Positions 43,925-54,780 of a stretch of DNA of 54,993 nucleotides are shown here, piece by piece. Each line of letters opens with the position of its first letter. Positions within the stretch are counted from its first letter, which is position 1. The DNA lies in assembly GCF_900114545.1 (NCBI RefSeq), contig NZ_FOTI01000014.1, positions 11,098 through 66,090 on the forward strand, read 5' to 3'. A model generated the notes under the pieces. The model was not told where the DNA came from and made no database searches. It saw nothing but the letters and a program-made list of their open reading frames with translations. The stretch comes from Halanaerobium salsuginis (lineage in GTDB: Bacteria > Bacillota > Halanaerobiia > Halanaerobiales > Halanaerobiaceae). The translations under genes and the position numbers were made by a program.

Positions 43925-44491
43925 ATGTCAAAAAAAGATTTAATATTAAAAGAAGCATTATCTCTATTTATTACTTATGGTTTTAATGCAACTCCAACTT
44001 CAAAAATTGCTGAAAAAGCAAAAGTTTCAAATGGAACTTTATTTTATTATTTTCCTACTAAAGAGGATTTATTTAAACAACTATATTTAAATATCAAGAA
44101 TTCACTTCACAATAGGCTTATTAAAAATCTCACTAAAAAAATGACAACTAGACAAAAAATTAAAGATATCTGGTTAAATTATGCCGGCTGGGGAATTGAA
44201 AATCCCGAATATTTTTTATTCTGGGAACAATTTTATAAATTACCAGCTAAGAACTGCTGTACTGAATTAAATCAAAATAATGATGCTCACTTTGATTTTA
44301 TTTCTGAAATTATTAAAATAGGAATTAAAGAGGAAAGTTTACAAAATATCGAGGTTAATCTAATTTTAAATTTTTTCAATGCATCTGTTAGTGCAATTCT
44401 ACACTACAAATGTAAAAATAAACTGAAAGTTGAGCCTGAGTATCTAGAACAGGCTTTTTTAATGTTCTGGCGGGGGATTGTTAATATTTAA
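43925..44491 (+). CDS. TetR-family transcriptional regulator
   Basis: The 188-residue protein has an N-terminal helix-turn-helix LFITYGFNATPTSKIAEKAKVSNGTLFYYFPTKEDLFKQL (seen as ITYGFNATPTSKIAEKA and SNGTLFYYFPTKEDL), typical of TetR/AcrR. The C-terminal ligand domain is not recognised. It likely represses the divergent nitroreductase and itself. AAAAAGGAG precedes the ATG and a strong terminator follows. Confidence 0.9.
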   Translation: MSKKDLILKEALSLFITYGFNATPTSKIAEKAKVSNGTLFYYFPTKEDLFKQLYLNIKNSLHNRLIKNLTKKMTTRQKIKDIWLNYAGWGIENPEYFLFWEQFYKLPAKNCCTELNQNNDAHFDFISEIIKIGIKEESLQNIEVNLILNFFNASVSAILHYKCKNKLKVEPEYLEQAFLMFWRGIVNI

Positions 44492-44498
44492 ATTAAGT

Positions 44499-44539
44499 CT
44501 GCCTGACAGAAACAAATCAATTTTGTCAGGCAGTTTTTT
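44499..44539 (+). terminator. Terminator of the TetR gene
   Basis: CTGCCTGACA and TGTCAGGCAG form a perfect 10-bp stem with a 15-base loop, followed by TTTTTT. The convergent radical SAM gene ends close by. Confidence 0.9.
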
Positions 44540-44575
44540 AATAAAATATTAATACTAATCAACTAATATTTACTT

Positions 44576-45826
44576 TTATAAACAACATTTTTTATATTTT
44601 TTCCCACTACCACAGGGGCAGAGATCATTACGCCCCACATCCCATTTTTCTTTGTAAATCTTCTGCATTTCCTGCCTCATTATAGCTGGTGATTTTTGCT
44701 GTTTAACCAGCAAAGCTAATTTTTTCATATAAACATCTATATAAGCAAAGAAAAGTTTATATCCATCACAAAGATAATTCAGTTTACATTTATCACCAGT
44801 ATCTATAATTCTGTTTTTGGGACATCCTCCATTACAAATAAATAGGTAGTCACATATCAGACATTTTTGATTCAAATTTTCTCTTTTGGCTCTACCAAAT
44901 TCATATTGTTTTTTTGAATTCATCATTTCTAAAATACTTTTATCATTAATATTACCCAGCTTGTATTCAGGATCAACAAAGTGATCGCAAGAATATAAGT
45001 CTCCATTGTACTCCATTACAGGCCCTTTTCCACATTCAGAATTAAAAACACATAAATTCGCCTGCCTACCCAAATAAACTCCCAGAACTTCTTCAAATAT
45101 CTGCACATATACTTCTCCAATATCTGTTATCCACTGATTAAATATCTTAATCAAAAACTTGGCATATTCGATTGGCTTAACTGATCTGGCAGTTAAATCA
45201 CCTTCTTGATCAAGTTCAACAATTGGTATAAACTGCATAAAATTTACTTTTAAATCTTTTAAAAAATTATATACTTCATTTGGCTGCTGTGAATTTGAAT
45301 CATTCACAACTGTTAATATATTATAATCAACTTGATAATTTTTCAATTTTTCCAATCCAGCTAAAACTTTTGAAAGGCTGCCCTGCCCTAATTTATCTTT
45401 CCGATATTTATTATGCAGAGCAGCCGGGCCATCAATACTTATTCCAACTAAAAACTTATTTTCTTTTAAAAATTGTGCCCACTGGTCATTAAGCAAAGTT
45501 CCATTTGTTTGCAATGAATTTTCTACATGCCAGCCAGCAGGTAAATATTTTTGCTGCAATTCAATTACTTTTTTAAAAAAATCAATACCTCTTAAAGTTG
45601 GTTCACCACCCTGCCAACCAAATTGTACAATCGGTCCAAGTACAGCATCCAGATACTGTTTTATATATTTTTCTAATATTTTTTCTGACATTTTAAATTT
45701 ATTTTCAGCTGGATAAAGATTTCTTTTATCTAAGTAGTAGCAATATTCACAATTCAGATTGCAAATTGAAGCAGCTGGAAAAGCCATTAAACTGAAATTA
45801 TATTTATTTTCTGCTAAATTATACAT
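44576..45826 (-). CDS. Anaerobic sulfatase-maturase-like radical SAM/SPASM protein
   Basis: The radical SAM cluster motif is CNLNCEYC (C26, C30, C33 counted from a TTG at 45838), followed by FGWQGGEPTLRG and LQTNGTLLN. A C-terminal SPASM part has CGKGPVMEYNGDLYSCDHFVDPEYKLGN and CLICDYLFICNGGCPKNR. These match enzymes that oxidise a Cys or Ser of a sulfatase to formylglycine. The tail ends in a SEC-C metal-binding motif GRNDLCPCGSGKKYKKCCL. No sulfatase gene is in the window, so its partner is unknown and another peptide substrate is possible. The ATG at 45826 is chosen; the TTG start touches the ribosome site. Confidence 0.88.
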   Translation of the reverse strand: MYNLAENKYNFSLMAFPAASICNLNCEYCYYLDKRNLYPAENKFKMSEKILEKYIKQYLDAVLGPIVQFGWQGGEPTLRGIDFFKKVIELQQKYLPAGWHVENSLQTNGTLLNDQWAQFLKENKFLVGISIDGPAALHNKYRKDKLGQGSLSKVLAGLEKLKNYQVDYNILTVVNDSNSQQPNEVYNFLKDLKVNFMQFIPIVELDQEGDLTARSVKPIEYAKFLIKIFNQWITDIGEVYVQIFEEVLGVYLGRQANLCVFNSECGKGPVMEYNGDLYSCDHFVDPEYKLGNINDKSILEMMNSKKQYEFGRAKRENLNQKCLICDYLFICNGGCPKNRIIDTGDKCKLNYLCDGYKLFFAYIDVYMKKLALLVKQQKSPAIMRQEMQKIYKEKWDVGRNDLCPCGSGKKYKKCCL

Positions 45827-45938
45827 TGAATAATTCAATCCTTTATAATTTTTAATTTATTAACTATTACATTTATTATTTCAGTAAATTAACAGCCTGT
45901 CAATCTCAAAATTATTTTCTTTAATAAACTAGCTCTAC

Positions 45939-47372
<1,434 letters not shown>

Positions 47373-47395
47373 TTAGTCTTAAATTCAGAAATAAT

Positions 47396-48715
47396 TTAAT
47401 TATTAACTTTAAATTGAGGTAAATAGTCAATGTTTTCTGAAATTATATCAGCCAATAAATCTTTAACAATACTACTTTCTACTAATGGATGAATTGTAAG
47501 TGCCTGAAAAGCAGCATTATAATCACCATGAACTCCTGCTTCAATTGTAAGAGTTTCATATTCATTAACAACTTGCAGTAAGCCTTTAATTTGAGATGGT
47601 AGCGGATCTGAATTTAAAGGAGTAGCACCATTTTTACCAACATAGGAAGTTCTTTCAATTACAGAATCATTTGGTAGACAATTTACTGTACCATTATTTT
47701 TTACATTTACATAATGGATAGTTCCTTTATCATTATAAATTGCACTAATTAAGTCACAGGCAGCATCAGAATAATATTGACCCCCTCGTTCTTCTAGCTC
47801 TTTAGGCTTAACTTTTAAATCTTCATTTTTATACAGTTCGAAGAGACTTGCTTCCAATTTTTTAACAACCTCTCCTCTGGTACCTTCATTTCTAGCAGCT
47901 TTAATCTCTTCTTTTAGCATTAAATCTGTCAGATAATAATACCTATGGTAGGGACAAGGTAACATTCCAACTGAATTAAGCAAATCTGTACCCCATTCAT
48001 AATCTGGTATATTTTTTACTCCTCTGAAATTACCACTTGCAAGCTTAGTAATTACTTCATTAATTTTGTTTTCACCATTTAGGTAAGCAGCCCTTCCCCA
48101 GACAAGATGATTTAAACCAACAAAATCCATTCTTAATTTATCTGCAGCTGTCTCTAAAATTTCTGCAGTCATCTTTTCCATTACAATTGGAACATTACAA
48201 AGACCAAGTACTTTAATATCTGTATATTTACTAACTGCTTCAGTTATAATTCCACTTGGATTAGTAAAATTAATTAACCAGGCATCAGGAGCAAGTTCTG
48301 CCATATCTTTAGCAATATCTAAAATAACTGGAATAGTTCGCAAGGCTTTTGCCATACCACCAGCACCAGTTGTTTTCTGGCCGATACAATTATATCTCAA
48401 TGGAATTTTTTCATCTCTAATTCTAGCCTCCAGTAACCCTACTCTAAATTGGGTTGTAACAAAATCTGCATCTTTAATTGCTTCTCTTCTATCTAATGTC
48501 AGGTGAATATTAATATCTACACCTGCTTCTTTAACCATTCGACGGGCAAGCTGACCAACAATTTCTAGCTTCCATTTTCCAGCTTCAATATCAACTAAAT
48601 ATAGATCTTTTACAGGTAATTCAGCATACCTTTTAATAAATCCTTCTATAATCTCGGGAGTATAACTGCTGCCACCACCAATTGTTGCTATTTTTAAACC
48701 TCTCTCAACTGGCAT
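47396..48715 (-). CDS. 6-phospho-beta-glucosidase, GH4 family (NAD and metal dependent)
   Basis: This is a different enzyme family with the same task. The NAD-binding start is KIATIGGGSSYTPEI. The metal ligands are the Cys in LGLCNVPI and the His in GLNHLVWGR, and NFTNPSGIITEA is a GH4 block. Catalysis involves oxidation at C3 using NAD and Mn. It matches the CelF/LicH group. The ATG at 48715 has GGGG 8 bases upstream, making 439 residues; earlier in-frame ATGs are closer to or inside that site. It overlaps the EIIA gene by 11 bases. Confidence 0.9.
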   Translation of the reverse strand: MPVERGLKIATIGGGSSYTPEIIEGFIKRYAELPVKDLYLVDIEAGKWKLEIVGQLARRMVKEAGVDINIHLTLDRREAIKDADFVTTQFRVGLLEARIRDEKIPLRYNCIGQKTTGAGGMAKALRTIPVILDIAKDMAELAPDAWLINFTNPSGIITEAVSKYTDIKVLGLCNVPIVMEKMTAEILETAADKLRMDFVGLNHLVWGRAAYLNGENKINEVITKLASGNFRGVKNIPDYEWGTDLLNSVGMLPCPYHRYYYLTDLMLKEEIKAARNEGTRGEVVKKLEASLFELYKNEDLKVKPKELEERGGQYYSDAACDLISAIYNDKGTIHYVNVKNNGTVNCLPNDSVIERTSYVGKNGATPLNSDPLPSQIKGLLQVVNEYETLTIEAGVHGDYNAAFQALTIHPLVESSIVKDLLADIISENIDYLPQFKVNN

Positions 48716-49046
48716 TTTCATTGCCCCTTTCATGCTTTAATTTATATAATTCTTTTTGGGTTTTAATCATTTCCTCAATTAAATCTTTAGTTAAAGTTGC
48801 ACTTGTTAAATGATCTTGAGCATGAACCATTAAAATACCTACTTCTGTTTTTTCACCTTGTGCTTCTTTAGTTATTAGCTCTGTTTGAATATCATGAGCC
48901 TCATGAAAAAATTCTTTGCATTCTTTCAAAGTTTCATTTGCCTGATCAAATTTTCCTTCCCTGGCAAAATTAAGGGCTTCGAAAGCTAACCCTTTTGCAT
49001 TACCAGCTGCAGTTATGATTTTAAATACTATTTCTTCATTAGTCAT
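48705..49046 (-). CDS. PTS lactose/cellobiose-family EIIA component
   Basis: The 113-residue helical protein accepts phosphate from HPr on a histidine in the segment ILMVHAQDHLTSATL, which is the hallmark of the Lac/Chb EIIA family. It passes the phosphate to EIIB. AGGGGTGAAAAT precedes the ATG. It lies between EIIC and the GH4 gene in the run. Confidence 0.92.
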   Translation of the reverse strand: MTNEEIVFKIITAAGNAKGLAFEALNFAREGKFDQANETLKECKEFFHEAHDIQTELITKEAQGEKTEVGILMVHAQDHLTSATLTKDLIEEMIKTQKELYKLKHERGNENAS

Positions 49047-49098
49047 ATTTTCACCCCTAATTAATTTTTATTTACTATTTTTATAAATTATCTATTTA

Positions 49099-50442
49099 CT
49101 AGGCACTAGCAGTTACCTCTCTATCAGCTTCTGCCTTTGCATTAGCCCTTTCTTCTTCTACAAGTGGTTTTTCATAAATCTTAAAAAATGGATAGTACAT
49201 TATACCTGATAAAATAAATAAAATGAATACCCAGACTACTGCTCGCCAGTCTAAAGTAGCTATAAAAGCCCCAATTGGAGCAGGAGTTGTCCATGGCCCC
49301 ATTGCAAATCCTTTAGTTATTAATCCTAAATCAGTAACTATATACGAGAGAACCCCCAAAATTGGAGAAATAAAAACAAATGGAAAAAACATTATTGGAT
49401 TTAAAACCATTGGCGCTCCAAAAATAATGGGCTCATTAATGTTAAATAAACCAGGCAAAATAGCTATTTTACCAACACTACTCAGCTGTTTTGACTTACT
49501 TCTCGCCATTAAAAATGCTAGAGCCAGAGTTGCCCCAGATCCCCCAATACAAATCATAAATGCCCACATAGGTCTGGTATAGACATACTGCATACTTTCT
49601 CCTGCCATCCGTAATTCAGCATTAATATTAAAATTCTGGATTATAAAAGGATAAAGCACTGCCCCAACTGTAGTAGCACCATGAATACCAGCAAACCATA
49701 ATAATTGACATAACAATACTGTAAAGAAAACTCCGTAAGGACTGTCAACCGCGCCAACTAAAGGCTGCATCATTGTCATAATTGCTTCTGGTACTAACAT
49801 TCCACTCATACTCTGAACTATTAGACTTAATCCATAAAAAACAATCATCAGCGCAAAAGCTGGAATTAAACTAGCAAAAGAGTTAGCTACTGCAGGAGGA
49901 ACACCATCAGGCATTTTAATTTCAATATTTTTATCATCCATAAACTTCATAATCTCTACAGATAAAAGTCCAACTATAATTGCTGTAAATAATCCCTTTG
50001 CATCTAGATAGGTCGCTGGTAAAGCTCCATCTGTTGCTGGTGCAGTAACTACCAGATAAGACATTAATGATAATAAAATTGCACTAAGCTGATTTAACTT
50101 ATAATGTTTAGCCAGATTATTAGCAATTCCAATTACTGCAAAAATTCCCAGTAAGGCCATTGACATATTGTAAGGCATCATAATTGTAGAAGAATTTGCA
50201 TCTGCCCAATTTTTCCAGGTAAGCAGCATCCTGATTAATAAATTAGGATCTGTTCCAACTGTATTGGGATCAATTGGAGGAAACCTTAAGATTAACATAA
50301 CACTACCTAAAATTGTAAATGGAATTATCCCAATCATACCATTTTTAACTGCTGTTACATGCCTCTGATTAGCGATCTCTCCCATTACTGGCATAAATTT
50401 ATTTTCTAAAAAAGCCATAAACTTATCTTGAATTTTACTCAT
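49099..50442 (-). CDS. PTS lactose/cellobiose-family EIIC permease
   Basis: The 447-residue membrane channel has about ten hydrophobic segments with the family opening FLENKFMPVMGEIANQRHVTAVKNG and a later LPGLFNINEPIIFGAPMVLNP block, which contains the conserved sugar-binding NEP-type Glu. The likely substrate is cellobiose or another beta-glucoside, given three 6-phospho-beta-glucosidases nearby. Lactose is less likely because no 6-phospho-beta-galactosidase features are seen. Confidence 0.9.
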   Translation of the reverse strand: MSKIQDKFMAFLENKFMPVMGEIANQRHVTAVKNGMIGIIPFTILGSVMLILRFPPIDPNTVGTDPNLLIRMLLTWKNWADANSSTIMMPYNMSMALLGIFAVIGIANNLAKHYKLNQLSAILLSLMSYLVVTAPATDGALPATYLDAKGLFTAIIVGLLSVEIMKFMDDKNIEIKMPDGVPPAVANSFASLIPAFALMIVFYGLSLIVQSMSGMLVPEAIMTMMQPLVGAVDSPYGVFFTVLLCQLLWFAGIHGATTVGAVLYPFIIQNFNINAELRMAGESMQYVYTRPMWAFMICIGGSGATLALAFLMARSKSKQLSSVGKIAILPGLFNINEPIIFGAPMVLNPIMFFPFVFISPILGVLSYIVTDLGLITKGFAMGPWTTPAPIGAFIATLDWRAVVWVFILFILSGIMYYPFFKIYEKPLVEEERANAKAEADREVTASA

Positions 50443-50536
50443 TTAAAATCCTCCTTGAAATTTATCTGAATTTTTAAACACAAAATACTTCAGTGACTTT
50501 TCAGTTTAAAAAAAGTAGATTTAGCAGTTCCGCTAA

Positions 50537-50839
50537 TTATTTAATTAGTGACAATGCATGATCTAAAACTTTTTTGCCATCTGCCATACCATAAGCAGCT
50601 GTTTCAATTACTTCTACCGGCACATTATTTTCTGCTCCTATTTTTTTAAATGGTTTCAATTTATACCTAATTTGTGGACCTAATAATGCAACATCATATT
50701 CTGCAATAATATCTTCAAATTTTTCAACAGGTTCTGCTTTAATCTTGACCTCTAAACCACGCTTTGCAGCCTCTTTTTCCATTTTCTGAACTACCAGACT
50801 TGTACTCATACCTGCATTACAAACTAATAAAATATTCAT
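50537..50839 (-). CDS. PTS lactose/cellobiose-family EIIB component
   Basis: This 100-residue protein has the phosphate-carrying Cys8 in LLVCNAGMSTSLVV, then IIAEYDVALLGPQIRYKL, as in CelA/ChbB. It receives phosphate from EIIA and transfers it to the sugar in EIIC. AGGAGGAG precedes the ATG. Confidence 0.92.
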   Translation of the reverse strand: MNILLVCNAGMSTSLVVQKMEKEAAKRGLEVKIKAEPVEKFEDIIAEYDVALLGPQIRYKLKPFKKIGAENNVPVEVIETAAYGMADGKKVLDHALSLIK

Positions 50840-50933
50840 AAATTTCTCCTCCTTTTATGGACTAAAACATATTTTAAATATTATTAAGATATAATTTTTT
50901 ACTTTATTTTTAAATTATTTATTAAAAAATTGA

Positions 50934-51191
50934 CTATTTAAAACTATTAACTAGTGTTTTTAAATCTTTTATAGCTTTTGCTTCATCTTTTCCCCTGGCT
51001 TTCAAAATAATGTTATCACCAAAAGCAGCTCCTAAACTCATTAAAGCAATTATGCTTTTAGCATTGACACTTCGATTGTTTTTTTCAACTTCAATTTCAG
51101 ATTGATAAGCTTGCGCCTTACTAACAAATTTTGCTGCTGGTCTAGCATGTAAACCAGTCTTATTTTTTAATTCAATTGTACAGCTTTTCAA
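50934..51191 (-). CDS. ptsH: HPr phosphocarrier protein
   Basis: The 85-residue protein has active His15 in GLHARPAAKFV and the regulatory Ser46 in NAKSIIALMSLGAAFGD, so it can serve both the PTS and HPr-kinase signalling. It is the first gene of the PTS run, with a TTG start preceded by a G8 tract (51198-51205) as ribosome site. HPr is more often encoded with enzyme I, which is not in the window; this may be a dedicated or the only HPr. Confidence 0.9.
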   Translation of the reverse strand: MKSCTIELKNKTGLHARPAAKFVSKAQAYQSEIEVEKNNRSVNAKSIIALMSLGAAFGDNIILKARGKDEAKAIKDLKTLVNSFK

Positions 51192-51266
51192 TCACTTCCC
51201 CCCCCTTTCTAAAACTTGATATTGTATAACTAAAAATTATCTGGTATTAGTTTCACCTAATATATA

Positions 51267-51282
51267 TGCATTTATCATTCCA
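51267..51282 (-). promoter_or_regulatory. Sigma-54 promoter of the HPr-PTS-glucosidase operon
   Basis: On the minus strand TGGAATGATAAATGCA has GG and GC exactly 10 bases apart, the -24/-12 spacing of sigma-54 promoters. Ten bases would be poor evidence alone, but an almost identical element stands before the other GH1 gene, and a LevR-type sigma-54 activator gene is adjacent. The rest of the 314-base gap holds only the hairpin at 51404-51436. Confidence 0.72.
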
Positions 51283-51403
51283 AAAATTAAAATAATTCTA
51301 AAAAATAATTATTTTCTTAAAATCATTAATATAACAGGCTTTAAGCAGCTTAATTTATTTTTATCTGCTTATACATAATAAAAAAAGATAACTAATATAA
51401 TAA

Positions 51404-51436
51404 AATTAGTGTGCAAAATATTTCTGCACACTAATT
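51404..51436 (-). terminator. Terminator of the GH1 gene, possibly also an activator site
   Basis: AATTAGTGTGCA and TGCACACTAATT form a perfect 12-bp stem with a 9-base loop and are followed on the minus strand by TTTTATTATA. It ends the upstream GH1 transcript. The same GTGTGCA/TGCACAC core recurs at 53146-53174, and both lie 110-155 bases upstream of a sigma-54 promoter, where an enhancer would sit. Confidence 0.7.
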
Positions 51437-51505
51437 ATTAAACCACACATTAAGTTAAATATATTTAGTCAATTTTCTTATAGTCTAAAATTTTATCTTT
51501 AATTA

Positions 51506-52993
<1,488 letters not shown>

Positions 52994-53035
52994 TTATAAA
53001 TAAAAAATACGCTACTTATCTAGTTATATTTAATA

Positions 53036-53051
53036 TGCATTTATTATTCCA
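53036..53051 (-). promoter_or_regulatory. Sigma-54 promoter of the separate GH1 gene
   Basis: TGGAATAATAAATGCA on the minus strand has GG and GC 10 bases apart and differs from the element at 51267-51282 at one base of 16. It lies about 80 bases before the GH1 start. Confidence 0.72.
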
Positions 53052-53145
53052 TAATTTAAAATGCTTATTGATTTAATTGCTTATAGAGGCTGTTAGACAG
53101 CGATTTAAATTATTTATAATTAATTAAAATTTAATCCTTAAAGAT

Positions 53146-53174
53146 AAAGAGTGTGCATTTAATGCACACTCTTT
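53146..53174 (-). terminator. Terminator of the LevR-type gene, possibly also an activator site
   Basis: AAAGAGTGTGCAT and ATGCACACTCTTT form a perfect 13-bp stem with a 3-base loop, followed on the minus strand by TTTATCTTT. Its centre is about 115-120 bases upstream of the sigma-54 element at 53036-53051, a usual enhancer distance. Confidence 0.72.
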
Positions 53175-53195
53175 AAAATATTTTAATTATAAAAC

Positions 53196-54629
53196 TTAGT
53201 TATATAAAAACATTTCCGTTAAATAAGCTTTTTCATCTTCAGTTATTTTTATATCATATCGATTTTCTAGTTTTGTAACTTCTTCAGTAATAAGTGAAAA
53301 ATATTTTTGATATTGCTTAATAAATTTATCCAGGTCTTGATAGCTATGTCGTTTACCGCCATTTTTTGCATTTTCAATTACATATCCTAAGTGAATTATA
53401 ATTCCAATTTTTACTCCAAAATCCAAAGTTTTAGCAAAACTACTTTCCAAATTATTTACTGTTTTTCTTAAATATTCAACAAGCTGAAAACTATTAAAGT
53501 TAGTAAATTGCTCCTTTAAAGAATTTTTTATATTAAAAAACATAGCTTCCTGTTTCAATAATACTTTTAATTTTTCGATGCCATCTTTTGCTAAAATATC
53601 TACAGCTGAAATATAATTAATTGAATCTAACTTTAAAGGCATTGTACTAACAACAGCTAAAATATTATATTGCTGTTGTAATTTCTTTATTTCTTTTTCT
53701 AAATTATCATCTTTTCGCAAACTAAGATTAATTATTCGGTAGTCTAAATCAACATCTAAATTTTTTTCAATTATTTTTTCTAGTTCTTTAGCAGCACCAT
53801 CTCCAGTATAGCAAGCTGTAATTATAGTATAGCCTTTTGAAATATTATTATTTTGAATAAAATTGCTAGTTGGATCATCTTTAATTTCAAAATTTTGTTG
53901 GTAACTCTCTCCACCAATTTCATTAACAGAGTTAATTATATCTATAAATGAATCACCAAGTACAGCTTTACGAGCGGCCTCCAAAATAGCTGGAGTACTG
54001 CTCATTGTAACTGTTTCAATTTTTATACCAGTTTCTTCTGCAATTAAAGTTCCAAAACTATTTAAAGAACCCATGTCAACCATAATAACAACACCATTTC
54101 CTTTGTTAATTTCTTTAACTTTTTCTTTTGCTTTTTGATAAGCTTGATTAGGACTCATTTCCAGAGGCATATCAATAGCTACTGCATGATCCTCTCCCAC
54201 TAAATTGTTTACAACTTCAGTCATACTACTGGCAGTAGATTTACCATGCATAATAACTAATATTCCTACTTTACCTAATTTATTTTCTCCATAGTTATAA
54301 GGTTTTTCAGTTAGAAACATACTTAGATAGCCAATCTCATCCAGAGGAGTTTTCAAAGAGAATTTTTGATCAATAACTGAAGCAATTTCCAGAGCAGTTA
54401 TAAATTCACGGCTATGTTCTGAACGAATCTCATTTAAATTAGGATGATAAATTTTATTATTGTTTTTTATTCTCTCAATACTTCTTTTTAAATGAAGAGC
54501 AAGTCCATAATATATTTTTTCACTATAACTTCTATCTAATCTACTTTGAGCTAAATCCAATATTTCTTCTACTAACTCTACAATATCTTCTCCAACAATT
54601 TTTTCGATTTTACTTTTTTTAAAATTAGC
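53196..54629 (-). pseudogene. LevR/CelR-type sigma-54 activator, C-terminal half only
   Basis: What remains is PRD1 (to about residue 85 of the frame from TTG 54560), an EIIA-Man-like domain (VGILVIMHGKSTASSM with its phospho-His, then IMVDMGSLNSFG), an EIIB-Gat-like domain (ITACYTGDGAAKEL) and PRD2 at the end (FGVKIGIIIHLGYVIENA). Homologous sequence continues upstream of the TTG as SKIEKIVGEDIVELVEEIL. The frame ends in TGA at 54630-54632, next to an insertion sequence. Full LevR-type proteins have about 900 residues with an N-terminal helix-turn-helix and AAA+ domain, both missing here. The remnant cannot activate sigma-54 RNA polymerase by itself. Confidence 0.82.
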
Positions 54630-54714
54630 TCATAAATCCCCTAAATAATTTGGTTGTATAATTAATGTTGTGAAGAAAAAACTGTAAATCTAAAAATATC
54701 TAAATAAAAAAGGC

Positions 54715-54780
54715 ATTTGCCTGGCTCCGTTGAATTAAATAGTTACAACACCAAAAATTCAATAAAGGAGTCAAGCAAAT
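54715..54780 (+). promoter_or_regulatory. IS-end hairpin that covers the transposase ribosome site and start
   Basis: ATTTGCCTGGCTCCGTTGAATT (read as two pieces at 54715-54736) pairs with 54756-54780, the segment that holds the GGAG ribosome site and the first two bases of the ATG. The pairing has one C-A mismatch, one G-U and a small internal loop. A transcript entering from outside would fold this way and hide the start. Confidence 0.6.

Noticed and set aside
49223-49582. Plus-strand open frame of about 119 codons inside the EIIC gene
   Set aside because: It is fully antisense to a clear membrane permease, has no ribosome site and resembles no family.
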